A DNA stretch of 64,000 nt from NCBI RefSeq assembly GCF_020172685.1, contig NZ_CP083986.1:347147-411146 (forward strand), read 5' to 3'. This document shows positions 1 to 7,912 of the stretch, in pieces. The DNA comes from [Mycobacterium] nativiensis (GTDB lineage: Bacteria > Actinomycetota > Actinomycetes > Mycobacteriales > Mycobacteriaceae). The position numbers were made by a program, and so were the translations under genes. Numbering within the stretch: position 1 is the first letter of the stretch; each line of letters begins with the position of its first letter. Below the pieces are notes generated by a model. It searched no databases. It had not been told where the DNA came from and saw only the letters and a program-made list of their open reading frames with translations.

Positions 1-19
1 AGATGTGTATAAGAGACAG
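1..19. other. Nextera/Tn5 mosaic-end adapter remnant
   Basis: The first 19 bases read AGATGTGTATAAGAGACAG, which is exactly the Tn5 transposase mosaic end used in Nextera library adapters. It is followed directly by GC-rich mycobacterial coding sequence in which a repeat frame is open. This is adapter left on a contig end, not genomic sequence; a natural Tn5 end is very unlikely because no transposase or IS50 sequence follows. Any reading frame that starts inside it is artificial. Confidence 0.95.
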
Positions 20-264
20 GTGGTGGGAACCCGTCGTGGCTGCCCGACAACGACGGCGGCGGCAAGAAGGGCGGGAACCCGTCGTGGCTGCCCGGTGACA
101 ACGGTGGCGGCAATAAGGGCGGCAACAAGGGAGGCGCACCCTCCCCGTGGCTGCCGGGCGTCGGCGGCAACCAGGGCGGCAACAACCCGTGGTTCCCCGA
201 TCTGGGCGGCGGCGGTGGCGGTGGCGGCCACGGTGGCGGTCACGGCGGCGGTTGGCCCTTCTGA
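20..264 (+). CDS. C-terminal part of a glycine-rich repeat protein (5' truncated)
   Basis: The gene enters from the contig edge, so its start is missing; about 81 codons remain, ending at the TGA at 262-264. The frame encodes short repeats of the type GGNPSWLPG, with Asn, Lys and Gly-Gly linkers between them, then a Gly/His-rich tail (GGGHGGGHGGGWPF). This low-complexity composition resembles exported or surface glycine-rich proteins of mycobacteria. It is not a PE_PGRS pattern, which is dominated by GGA/GGN triplets without Trp-Leu-Pro. A longer open frame in another phase over the same bases is Arg/Ala/Thr-rich, starts inside the adapter and is a shadow. Function unknown. Confidence 0.6.
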
Positions 265-293
265 GCGGCCGCCGAATCCACTAGCCTGGCGGC

Positions 294-1055
294 GTGGACT
301 ACGCCGCAGCGTTGCTCGATGAGACCCGTGCCCTCGGTGAACTGATCCGCACCAGCGATCCCGCACTACCGATCCCGACCTGCCCGGAGTGGAACCTCAC
401 CCAACTCTTCCGGCACGTAGGTCGCGGACATCGTTGGGCCGCACAGATCGTCGCCGATCGGCTGGACCGCGCGCTGGACCCGCGTGACGTCGTCGACGGC
501 AAACCTCCCGCCGACCCGGGCGCCGCGATCGACTGGCTGAACGATGGCGCCCAGCTGGTGCTCGATGCCGTCGCGCAGGTCGGACCCGACAACCCCGCGT
601 GGACCTTCCTGGGGCCGCGCCCGGCGATCTGGTGGGTACGCCGCCGGCTGCACGAGGCGACCGTGCACCGAGCCGACGTCGTACTGGCGCTCGGTGGCGA
701 GTTCACCCTGGCAGCGGAGTTGGCCGGCGACGGGATCGGCGAATGGCTCGACCTGGTCACGGCGCGCCTCGGGCGCGACGGGCAGCCGTTACCGCTGTCC
801 GACGGTGAAAGTGTGCACCTGCACGCCACCGATGACGGCCTCGGTCCGCAGGGGGAGTGGACCATCAGCCGATCCGCCGGTGCCGACACCGTGAGTTGGG
901 CCCACGAGCACGGCAAGGGGTCGGTGGCGCTGCGGGGCCCGGCCCGCGACCTGTTCCTGGCGGTCATGCGCCGGGTTCCGGTGGCCGACACCGACATCGC
1001 GGTGTTCGGGGATGCCGCGGTGTGGCAGAACTGGGTTGACCACACCGCGTTCTGA
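294..1055 (+). CDS. Maleylpyruvate isomerase family mycothiol-dependent enzyme
   Basis: 253 aa from a GTG start. The N-terminal half has the DinB-like helical-bundle signature of the mycothiol-dependent maleylpyruvate isomerase family: PTCPEWNLTQLFRHVG near residue 30, and later LHEATVHRADV, whose His/Glu/His spacing matches the metal site of that family. The C-terminal part (about residues 150-250) fits the usual smaller domain. Members are cytosolic; some isomerise or conjugate small electrophiles using mycothiol, but most mycobacterial paralogues have no known substrate, so a specific reaction cannot be assigned. It lies 29 bp after the glycine-rich gene and 29 bp before the NTF2-like gene, so co-transcription is possible. 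Confidence 0.75.
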   Translation: MDYAAALLDETRALGELIRTSDPALPIPTCPEWNLTQLFRHVGRGHRWAAQIVADRLDRALDPRDVVDGKPPADPGAAIDWLNDGAQLVLDAVAQVGPDNPAWTFLGPRPAIWWVRRRLHEATVHRADVVLALGGEFTLAAELAGDGIGEWLDLVTARLGRDGQPLPLSDGESVHLHATDDGLGPQGEWTISRSAGADTVSWAHEHGKGSVALRGPARDLFLAVMRRVPVADTDIAVFGDAAVWQNWVDHTAF

Positions 1056-1084
1056 GCGCTGCCGCACACGGTAGTTTGCAGGAC

Positions 1085-1444
1085 ATGAGCACATCGGAGA
1101 TCGCGACCGTCCTGGCCTGGCATGACGCCCTGGCCGCGGGCGACCTGGAGACCCTGGAGAAGCTGTCCAGCGATGACATCGAGGTGGCCGACGCCGACGG
1201 TGCCGGGCAGGGCCATCAGGCGTTGCGGCAGTGGGCCGCCTCGGTGGAGGCCACCACCGCGATCGGCCGGATGTACGTGCACAACGGTGTCGTGGTGGCC
1301 GAGCTGACATCGGCCGGGGCCGGCTCGGCGCAGGCGGCCGTGTTCCGGGTGGTGCACGATCACGTGACGGCGGTCTTCCGCCACGACGACCTCGACAGGG
1401 CTCTGGCCGCCACGGACCTCACCGAGGCCGACCGGGTCGACTGA
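1085..1444 (+). CDS. SnoaL/NTF2-like small protein
   Basis: 119 aa from the ATG at 1085; an in-frame TTG at 1076 is a weaker alternative. The start TSEIATVLAWHDALAAGDLETLEKL and the following short beta-rich segments (DDIEVADADG, VVVAELTS, AVFRVVHDHVTAVFRH) are the layout of NTF2/SnoaL-like cone-fold proteins, which act as small cyclases, isomerases or ligand-binding domains. The final strand with Phe/Arg and the acidic tail are typical. No catalytic residues can be assigned. It sits 18 bp upstream of rmlA on the same strand. Confidence 0.65.
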   Translation: MSTSEIATVLAWHDALAAGDLETLEKLSSDDIEVADADGAGQGHQALRQWAASVEATTAIGRMYVHNGVVVAELTSAGAGSAQAAVFRVVHDHVTAVFRHDDLDRALAATDLTEADRVD

Positions 1445-1461
1445 CCGGTTAGGCTCACGGC

Positions 1462-2343
1462 ATGCGCGGGATCATCCTGGCCGGCGGCTCAGGAACCCGG
1501 CTGTACCCGATCACGATGGGCGTCAGCAAGCAGCTGTTGCCGGTCTACGACAAGCCCCTGGTCTACTACCCGCTGTGCACCCTGATGCTGGCGGGCATCC
1601 GCGATATTCAGGTGATCACCACCGGCCACGACGCGCCGGCCTTTGCGCGCCTGCTCGGTGACGGCAGCGCGTTCGGGGTCAATATCAGCTACGCGGTCCA
1701 GGAGCAGCCGGACGGGCTGGGCCGGGCATTCGTGATCGGCGCCGACCACATCGGCAACGACTCGGCGGCACTGGTGTTGGGGGACAACATCTTCTACGGA
1801 CCGGGTTTGGGAACCAGTCTGCGTCGGCACCAAACCGTCTCCGGTGCAGTGATTTTCGCGTACTGGATGGCTGATCCGTCGGCATACGGAGTGGTCGAGT
1901 TCGACGCCGACGGCACCGCGGTGTCGGTGGTGGAGAAGCCCGCAGAGCCTAGGTCCCACTATGCGATTCCGGGCCTGTACTTCTATGACAACGACGTCGT
2001 CGAGATCGCCCGAGGGCTAAAGCCATCCGCGCGCGGCGAATACGAGATCACCGACATCAACCAGACTTACCTCGACCAGGGCCGGCTCAGTGTTCAGACC
2101 CTGGCCCGCGGCACCGCGTGGCTGGACACCGGAACGTTCGACTCGCTGTTGGACGCCGGCGACTACGTCCGCACCATCGAGCGCCGTCAGGGGCTCAAGA
2201 TCGGCATCCCCGAGGAGGTGGCCTGGCGGATGGGATTCATCGACGACGCCCAACTGGCGGTCCGGGCCGAGGTGTGGCGCAAGTCGGGGTATGGCGACTA
2301 TCTGCTGGCGCTGTTGGAGCGTGGGCGGGGCCCGCAGGCCTGA
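1462..2343 (+). CDS. rmlA: Glucose-1-phosphate thymidylyltransferase
   Basis: 293 aa, a normal length for RmlA. It converts glucose-1-phosphate and dTTP to dTDP-glucose, the first step of dTDP-L-rhamnose synthesis; rhamnose links arabinogalactan to peptidoglycan in mycobacteria. The nucleotide-binding signature [11 protein letters not shown] is at residues 8-18, with [10 protein letters not shown] after it, GDNIFYG near residue 109 and a VEKP motif near residue 158, all characteristic of the short-form nucleotidyltransferases. It starts with ATG 18 bp after the preceding gene. In M. tuberculosis rmlA (Rv0334) also lies a few genes from aspC and etfD (from memory), which agrees with this neighbourhood. 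Cytosolic, probably essential. Confidence 0.95.
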   Translation: MRGIILAGGSGTRLYPITMGVSKQLLPVYDKPLVYYPLCTLMLAGIRDIQVITTGHDAPAFARLLGDGSAFGVNISYAVQEQPDGLGRAFVIGADHIGNDSAALVLGDNIFYGPGLGTSLRRHQTVSGAVIFAYWMADPSAYGVVEFDADGTAVSVVEKPAEPRSHYAIPGLYFYDNDVVEIARGLKPSARGEYEITDINQTYLDQGRLSVQTLARGTAWLDTGTFDSLLDAGDYVRTIERRQGLKIGIPEEVAWRMGFIDDAQLAVRAEVWRKSGYGDYLLALLERGRGPQA

Positions 2344-2424
2344 CGGGCGAGTCGGTGCCGACTCAGCCGGCGTCGCGACCGTAATTCAAGCGCTCCGGGC
2401 GCGACACCATCGGATCATCCGGTA

Positions 2425-2461
2425 AAGTTCCGCCTGTCATTCACGCGGAACTTGAGTTCCG
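2425..2461. promoter_or_regulatory. Three-half-site palindromic operator upstream of mmpS
   Basis: AAGTTCCGC at 2425-2433 and GCGGAACTT at 2445-2453 form a perfect 9-bp inverted repeat with an 11-bp spacer. The right arm is reused in a second palindrome, CGGAACT-TG-AGTTCCG (2446-2461). So three copies of the half-site GCGGAACTT lie within 37 bp, ending 64 bp before mmpS. This is the architecture of TetR-type operators, and a TetR gene closes the operon at 5917. No T-run follows, so a terminator of rmlA is less likely. Confidence 0.55.
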
Positions 2462-2525
2462 TGCGGATTCGAGCCGGGTGTGCGCCAGCGGGCCACCCGG
2501 GTCTGGGCCTGGTTGACCTGAACGG

Positions 2526-2975
2526 ATGAGAGGTATTCCCGGGGTGATCCGACTGGCGAAGAGGTTCTGGATCCCGCTGCTGCTGGTGGTGGTCGTGGCG
2601 CTGGGCGGGTATGCGATCGACCGGATTCGAGGATCCCTGGGTCATCAAGGACCGAACCTGGCCGAGGGCTCGGCAATCACCGAGAACTTCAACCCGAAGC
2701 ACATCACCTACGAAGTCACCGGGACGGGTGGGACCGCGAACCTCAACTACCTCGACGAGAACGGTCAACCGAATCTGGTCGAGGACGCCCCGCTGCCCTG
2801 GTCGTTCACCATCGTGACGACACTGCCGTCGATGTCGGCGAACATCCTGGCCCAGGGCGACCGCACTACCCGCGACCTTCGGTGCCGGGTGACCGTCGAC
2901 GGCGTGGTGCGCGACGACCGGGCCAGTGGCGACACCTTCAAACCATTCATCTACTGCTTGGTGAAGTCCGTATGA
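2526..2975 (+). CDS. MmpS-family membrane accessory protein
   Basis: 149 aa. A short basic N-terminus is followed by one membrane segment at about residues 14-30 (WIPLLLVVVVALGGYAI). The extracytoplasmic domain carries the MmpS pattern: ITYEVTGTGGTANLNYLD around residues 60-77, LPWSFTIVTTLPSM, and the end CRVTVDGVVRDD...FIYCLVKS. MmpS proteins assist the RND transporter MmpL in lipid, glycolipid or siderophore export. The gene is coupled to the next reading frame by a 4-bp ATGA overlap and then to mmpL. Which MmpS subclass this is cannot be decided by eye. Confidence 0.9.
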   Translation: MRGIPGVIRLAKRFWIPLLLVVVVALGGYAIDRIRGSLGHQGPNLAEGSAITENFNPKHITYEVTGTGGTANLNYLDENGQPNLVEDAPLPWSFTIVTTLPSMSANILAQGDRTTRDLRCRVTVDGVVRDDRASGDTFKPFIYCLVKSV

Positions 2976-3034
2976 GCACCGCGAGCCGACGATGCGCTCC
3001 GAGGCACGAGGAGCGGGGAGGAGCGAGCGAATGA
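2972..3034 (+). repeat. MIRU-like minicistron between mmpS and mmpL
   Basis: A 20-codon ORF starts at the ATG at 2972, overlapping the mmpS stop by ATGA, and ends at the TGA at 3032-3034, overlapping the mmpL start by another ATGA. The DNA has the purine-rich pattern ACGATGC...GAGGAGCGGGGAGGAGCGAGCGA that recalls mycobacterial interspersed repetitive units such as the one between senX3 and regX3, which also carry small ORFs overlapping both neighbours. It supplies the ribosome binding site for mmpL and would carry ribosomes from one gene to the next. The peptide begins MSTAS, close to MSTAD of MmpL, so part of it may be a local duplication. Confidence 0.6.
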
Positions 3035-5913
3035 GCACAGCCGACACGAAAACTCACCGCCCGTTCCTGGGCCGGATGGTCCGGGCCTTCTCGGTGCCGA
3101 TCATCTTGTTCTGGGTGCTCCTCGCGGTTGTGCTGGGCTCGGCCGTCCCGCCGCTGGGCGAGGTCGCGGCCAACGCCTCTGTGCCGATCAGCCCGATCGG
3201 GGCGCCGTCGTACCAGGCGATGCTCAATATCGGCAAGGTCTTTGAGCAGTACGACTCGGATTCCACCGCGATGGTCGTGCTGGAGGGCGAGGAGCCACTG
3301 GGCGAGGCCGCACACAAGTTCTACGACGAGATCGTTGCCAAGCTGAACGCCGATCACGAGAACGTGCAGAACGTTCAGGACTTCTGGAGCGATCCGCTGA
3401 CCGCGGCCGGCTCGCAGAGTGTGGACGGTAAATCCGCCTACGTGCAGATCTTCCTCAACGGTTCGCAGGGCACCACCGCCAGCCACGAGTCGGTGGCGGC
3501 GGTGCGCGACCTTGTCGCCTCGGTGCCCGCACCGCCGGGGATCAAGGCCCACGTCGCGGGCAACACGGTCCTCAATGCCGACACCAGCGTGGCCGGGCAT
3601 CAAAGTCTGCACACGATGGAGCTGGTCTCGGTCGGCATCATCATCGTGATGTTGTTGAGCATCTACCGCTCGGTGGTCACGATGCTGATCTCGATGGTCG
3701 TGATCGGCTTCGGGTTGTTCAGTGCCATGGGTGTCACGGCCGCGGTCGGCAACTTGAACATCATCGGTTTGACGCCGTACGCGGTGAGCATGGTGACCAT
3801 GCTGTCGCTGGCCGCGATCACGGACTACCTGATCTTTCTCCTCGGCCGCTATCACGAGGAGAGAGCCAACGGCCTCGATCCCGAAGAGGCGTTCTATGTG
3901 TCCTACAGCGGCGTCTCGCACGTCATCCTCGGATCCGGGTTGACCATCGTCGGCGCCTTGATGTGCCTGAGCATGACGACGCTGCCCTACTTCCGGACCA
4001 TGGGTCCGCCCTGCGCGATCGCGATCCTGGTGGTCATCGCCGCGGCACTGACCTTGGGCCCGGCGATCCTGACCGTGGCGTCGAAGTTCGGGCTGCTCGA
4101 TCCTAGACAGAATCTGTCGACGCGAAACTGGCGCAAGGTCGGCACCGTCACGGTGCGCTGGCCCGTTCCGGTCATCTTGTTGACCGGCGCGGTCGCCATC
4201 GTCGGCTTCGTCAGCCTGCTGACGTACGTGCCGCAGTACAACGACCAGAAGTTCACGCCGCCCGACATGCCCGCCAACCTGGCCATGGCCGTCGCGGACC
4301 GGCACTTCTCCCAGGCCCGGATGAACCCGGAACTGCTGATGCTCGAGACCGACCACGACCTGCGCACCCCGGCGGACATGCTGGTGATCGAGAAGGTCGC
4401 CAAGTCCGTGTTTCGGATGCGGGGTATCGATCGGGTGCAGACCATCACCCGTCCGCTGGGCGCACCGATCGAGCACAGCTCCATCCCCTTCCTGCTCGGT
4501 GCGCAGAACGCTGGCACCCTTCAGGCCGCGAAGTTCAACAACGACAACGCGGCGCAGATGCTCGAACAGGCCGACGAGATGAGCACGACCGTCGCCAACA
4601 TGGAGCGCATGTACGCCATCACCAAGGAGATGACCGAGACCACGCACAGCATGGTCGGCCGGACGCACGTGCTGGTGGAAACCACCGAACAGTTGCGCGA
4701 CAACATCGCCGACTTCGATGACTTCTTCCGGGTGTTCCGCAACTACTTCTACTGGGAGCCGCACTGCTACGACATACCCGTCTGCCACTCACTGCGGTCG
4801 ATCTTCGACACCATGGACGGCATCGACCAGCTCACCGAAGAGATGGGCCTGCTCACCATGGACATGGATCATCTCGATGAGGTGCTGCCCCAGATGTTGC
4901 CGGTGCTGCGCGACACCATCGACTCGATGACGAGGATGCGCGACTTCATGCTCGCGACCCACAGCATCATCTCCGGAACCCAGGCCCAGCAACAGGAATT
5001 GGCGAAGGGCGCCACCGAGATCGGCCTGTATTTCGATCAGGCCAAAAATGATGACTTCTTCTATCTGCCGCCGGATGTGTTCGAAAACCCCGACTTCCAG
5101 CGTGGGATCAAGATGTTCATGTCGCCGGATCACAAGTCGGTCCGGATGATCATCACCCACCAGGGCGACCCGGCCTCGGTGGAGGGCATCGCCCACGTCC
5201 GCGATCTCAAAGACACTGTCGCCGACGCACTCAAGGGCACCCCGCTGGCCAGTGCCAAGGTCTCGGTAGCCGGCACCGCATCGCTGTACGCCGACATGCA
5301 GGACGGTGTCGTCGTCGACCTGATGATCGCGCTGATCGCCTCGCTGATCCTGATCTTCTCGATCATGTTGATCATCACCCGCAGCGTGGTGGCCGCGCTG
5401 GTGATCGTCGGCACGGTCGCCGCATCCCTGGGTATCGCATGTGGCCTGTCCGTTCTGCTCTGGCAGGACATCTTGGGCCTGGGCGTGCAGTGGATCGTGA
5501 TTCCGTTGTCGATGGTGATCCTGCTGGCCGTGGGATCGGACTACAACCTGCTGCTGGTGTCGCGGCTGCGGGAGGAGATCCACGCCGGGCTCAACACCGG
5601 CATCATTCGCGGGGTGGGGGCCACCGGACGTGTCGTCACCGCGGCCGGCCTGGTGTTCGCCTTCACCATGATGGCGATGATCGTCAGCGACCTACGTGTG
5701 GTCGGCCAGCTCGGAATGACCATCGGTATCGGCCTGATCATCGACACGCTGATCGTGCGGGCGTTCATGACACCAGCGATCGCCGCGGCGTTGGGCCGCT
5801 GGTTCTGGTGGCCGCTCAACACCTTTGAGATCACCCGGCGTGGCCGCAGCGAACCCGAACCCTCGCCGGCGGAGGACAACACGGCCCCCATTCCGTTGCC
5901 CACGTCGGTGTGA
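3031..5913 (+). CDS. MmpL-family RND lipid transporter
   Basis: 960 aa from the ATG at 3031, which follows a strong GGGGAGGAG site; an upstream in-frame start at 2992 lies inside the minicistron and is less likely. It has the RND/MmpL layout: TM1 (about residues 20-40), a periplasmic loop, a five-helix block from about residue 200 including ITDYLIFLLGRYHEE, a second large loop with coiled-coil stretches (about residues 490-670), then TM7-12 with the paired motif VGSDYNLLLVSRLREEI near residue 835. The Asp-Tyr pairs are the proton-relay positions of MmpL proteins. Cargo is unknown; with MmpS it would export a lipid or siderophore. It is followed after 3 bp by a TetR gene. Confidence 0.93.
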   Translation: MSTADTKTHRPFLGRMVRAFSVPIILFWVLLAVVLGSAVPPLGEVAANASVPISPIGAPSYQAMLNIGKVFEQYDSDSTAMVVLEGEEPLGEAAHKFYDEIVAKLNADHENVQNVQDFWSDPLTAAGSQSVDGKSAYVQIFLNGSQGTTASHESVAAVRDLVASVPAPPGIKAHVAGNTVLNADTSVAGHQSLHTMELVSVGIIIVMLLSIYRSVVTMLISMVVIGFGLFSAMGVTAAVGNLNIIGLTPYAVSMVTMLSLAAITDYLIFLLGRYHEERANGLDPEEAFYVSYSGVSHVILGSGLTIVGALMCLSMTTLPYFRTMGPPCAIAILVVIAAALTLGPAILTVASKFGLLDPRQNLSTRNWRKVGTVTVRWPVPVILLTGAVAIVGFVSLLTYVPQYNDQKFTPPDMPANLAMAVADRHFSQARMNPELLMLETDHDLRTPADMLVIEKVAKSVFRMRGIDRVQTITRPLGAPIEHSSIPFLLGAQNAGTLQAAKFNNDNAAQMLEQADEMSTTVANMERMYAITKEMTETTHSMVGRTHVLVETTEQLRDNIADFDDFFRVFRNYFYWEPHCYDIPVCHSLRSIFDTMDGIDQLTEEMGLLTMDMDHLDEVLPQMLPVLRDTIDSMTRMRDFMLATHSIISGTQAQQQELAKGATEIGLYFDQAKNDDFFYLPPDVFENPDFQRGIKMFMSPDHKSVRMIITHQGDPASVEGIAHVRDLKDTVADALKGTPLASAKVSVAGTASLYADMQDGVVVDLMIALIASLILIFSIMLIITRSVVAALVIVGTVAASLGIACGLSVLLWQDILGLGVQWIVIPLSMVILLAVGSDYNLLLVSRLREEIHAGLNTGIIRGVGATGRVVTAAGLVFAFTMMAMIVSDLRVVGQLGMTIGIGLIIDTLIVRAFMTPAIAAALGRWFWWPLNTFEITRRGRSEPEPSPAEDNTAPIPLPTSV

Positions 5914-5916
5914 TGC

Positions 5917-6543
5917 ATGGCCGACACGGAATCGAACCTGCGCCGGCGCACCGATGGGCGGCTGGACAGAACGCGTGATCCCGCGATCCTCGACGCGGCG
6001 CTGGCCGCCTTGACGGAGAACGGTTACCACGACACCAACATGAACGACATCGCCGCACGGGCCGGCGTCGGCAAGGCCGCGATATATCGCCGCTGGTCGT
6101 CGAAGGCCGCGTTGATCGCCGATGCCCTGGTGTACTGGCGGCCCGACCTCGCCGACGATGGCGTCGCCGACACCGGCAGCCTGGCCGGAGACTTCGACGA
6201 GCTGGTGGAACGCATCGGGCGCAACGACAACGAGCTGATCTCCAATGACGTGGTGCTGCAGGTGGCTGTCGAGGCTGCGCAGGATTCGCAGCTGGCCGCG
6301 GCTCTCGACGACCTGCTGCTGCTGAGGGGCAGACGGATCGTCACCACGATTCTCCAGCGGGCTGCCGAACGCGGGGAGGTGGCAGCCGGCACCGACTGGT
6401 CACTGATCGCCGATGCGCTGACCGGGCTGGGCCTGATCCGGGTGATGAGCGGTCAGAGCTTCGACGCGAAGTTCGCCCGGCAGGTCATCGACACCCTGGT
6501 GCTTCCCGCCGTCCTCGCGGCGAGCAGCGACCCGCCCCGGTGA
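5917..6543 (+). CDS. TetR-family repressor of the mmpS/mmpL operon (predicted)
   Basis: 208 aa, last gene of the mmpS-mmpL unit, 3 bp behind mmpL. The N-terminal helix-turn-helix is clear at about residues 44-67 (NDIAARAGVGKAAIYRRW, SKAALI), followed by an all-helical ligand-binding domain ending with FARQVIDTLVLPAVLA. Local TetR regulators of MmpL exporters usually sense the substrate or a related lipid and autoregulate. The repeated palindrome at 2425-2461 is the obvious candidate target; that link is inference. It converges on aspC with only 3 bp between the stops. Confidence 0.9.
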   Translation: MADTESNLRRRTDGRLDRTRDPAILDAALAALTENGYHDTNMNDIAARAGVGKAAIYRRWSSKAALIADALVYWRPDLADDGVADTGSLAGDFDELVERIGRNDNELISNDVVLQVAVEAAQDSQLAAALDDLLLLRGRRIVTTILQRAAERGEVAAGTDWSLIADALTGLGLIRVMSGQSFDAKFARQVIDTLVLPAVLAASSDPPR

Positions 6544-6546
6544 CTA

Positions 6547-7848
6547 CTACGGGCGGTAGCCGACCAGGAAGTTGCCCAGGCGTTCAATGGCGTTGGCCAG
6601 GTCGCGAGCCCACGGCAGCGTCACGATGCGCAGGTGGTCCGGTGCCGGCCAGTTGAACCCGGTGCCCTGGGTGACCAGGATCTTCTCCTGCAGCAGCAGG
6701 TCCAACACCAACTGCTCGTCGTCCTCGATGGGGTAGACCTCGGGGTCCAGGCGCGGGAACGCATACAGCGCCCCACTGGGCTTGACGCAGGAGACGCCCG
6801 GGATCTCGTTGAGTTTGGTCCAGGCGACGTCACGCTGCTCCAGCAGACGCCCACCCGGCAGCACCAGGTCGTCGATGCTCTGGTGTCCACCCAACGCCAC
6901 CTGAATGGCGTGCTGGGCAGGCACATTCGGGCACAGCCGCATGTTGGCCAGCAGGTTGATGCCCTCCAGGAAGCTGGTGGCGTGCTCCTTGGGGCCGGTG
7001 ATCACCACCCAGCCCGAGCGGTAGCCGGCCACCCGATAGGCCTTCGACAGCCCGTTGAAGGTCAGGCACAACAGGTCCGGCGCCAGGGTGGCCAGGCTGA
7101 TGTGCTCGGCGTCGTCGTAGAGGATCTTGTCGTAGATCTCGTCGGCCAGCAGCAGCAACTGGTGCTTGCGGGCCAGTTCGACGATCTGGGCGAGCACTTC
7201 GCGGCCGTAGACCGCGCCGGTCGGGTTGTTGGGGTTGATCACCACCAGCGCCTTGGTGCGCTCGGTGATCTTCGACTCCAGGTCGGCGATGTCGGGCTGC
7301 CAGCCCTGGGTCTCGTCGCACAGGTAGTGCACCGGGGTGCCGCCGGCCAGGGAGGTCGCCGCGGTCCACAGCGGGTAGTCCGGGGCGGGCAGCAGCACCT
7401 GATCGCCGTTGTCCAGCAGTGCCTGCAGCACCATCGTGATGAGCTCGGAGACCCCATTGCCCAGGTAGACGTCGTCGACGTCGAAGCGGGGGAAGCCCTC
7501 GACGAGCTCATAGCGGGTGACCACCGCGCGGCGGGCCGGCAGGATGCCCTGCGAGTCGGAGTAGCCCTGCGCGTATGGCAGCGCCTGGATCATGTCGCGC
7601 ATGATCACGTCGGGGGCATCGAACCCGAACGGTGCCGGGTTGCCGATGTTGAGCTTGAGGATGCGGTGCCCCTCGGCCTCCATCCGCGCGGCTTGTGCGT
7701 GTATCGGCCCGCGGATCTCGTAGAGGACGTCCTGGAGCTTGGTCGACTGCGCGAACGTGCGCTGCCGCTGCTGGCCGCCGGGGGCGGGCCAGGCTACCTG
7801 AGGTATCTGGTGAGCGGTCACGTTGACAATATTCCCACAACTGTCCAA
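6547..7848 (-). CDS. aspC: Pyridoxal-phosphate aminotransferase, AspC/AlaA type
   Basis: 433 aa from a TTG start at 7848; a GTG at 7821 (424 aa) is possible, but the longer N-terminus resembles what I remember of M. tuberculosis AspC (Rv0337c). Class I/II fold: YAQGYSDSQGILPARRAV, substrate-side NPNNPTGAVYG, DEIYDKILYD, and the PLP lysine in FNGLSKAYRVAGYRSGW near residue 270. Homologues annotated as aspartate aminotransferase include enzymes acting as alanine/valine transaminases, so the exact amino donor is uncertain. The gene is downstream of etfD but separated from it by a strong terminator, so it probably has its own promoter in the 65-bp gap. Confidence 0.9.
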   Translation of the reverse strand: MDSCGNIVNVTAHQIPQVAWPAPGGQQRQRTFAQSTKLQDVLYEIRGPIHAQAARMEAEGHRILKLNIGNPAPFGFDAPDVIMRDMIQALPYAQGYSDSQGILPARRAVVTRYELVEGFPRFDVDDVYLGNGVSELITMVLQALLDNGDQVLLPAPDYPLWTAATSLAGGTPVHYLCDETQGWQPDIADLESKITERTKALVVINPNNPTGAVYGREVLAQIVELARKHQLLLLADEIYDKILYDDAEHISLATLAPDLLCLTFNGLSKAYRVAGYRSGWVVITGPKEHATSFLEGINLLANMRLCPNVPAQHAIQVALGGHQSIDDLVLPGGRLLEQRDVAWTKLNEIPGVSCVKPSGALYAFPRLDPEVYPIEDDEQLVLDLLLQEKILVTQGTGFNWPAPDHLRIVTLPWARDLANAIERLGNFLVGYRP

Positions 7849-7870
7849 TCAAAATTTGCTCGAGAAACAA

Positions 7871-7904
7871 GTTGGGGCCGTATGTGCATGCACACGGCCC
7901 CAAC
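7871..7904 (-). terminator. Intrinsic terminator of etfD
   Basis: GTTGGGGCCG (7871-7880) pairs perfectly with CGGCCCCAAC (7895-7904); the loop itself contains the palindrome TGTGCATGCACA. Read on the minus strand, the hairpin is followed by TTGTTTCT. It lies 8 bp beyond the etfD stop and upstream of aspC, so it should end the etfD transcript. Confidence 0.85.
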
Positions 7905-7912
7905 TCGTTATC

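Noticed and set aside
20..264. PE_PGRS gene
   Set aside because: Although glycine-rich, the repeats are GGNPSWLPG with Trp and Lys rather than GGA/GGN triplets, and no PE domain is seen.
5..322. 105-aa frame starting in the adapter
   Set aside because: It starts inside the Nextera sequence and encodes Arg/Ala/Thr-rich low-complexity text. The neighbouring frame with GGNPSWLPG repeats and a natural stop is the real one.
2947..4788. 613-aa minus frame across mmpL
   Set aside because: His/Arg/Asp-rich shadow of the mmpL coding strand; no motifs.
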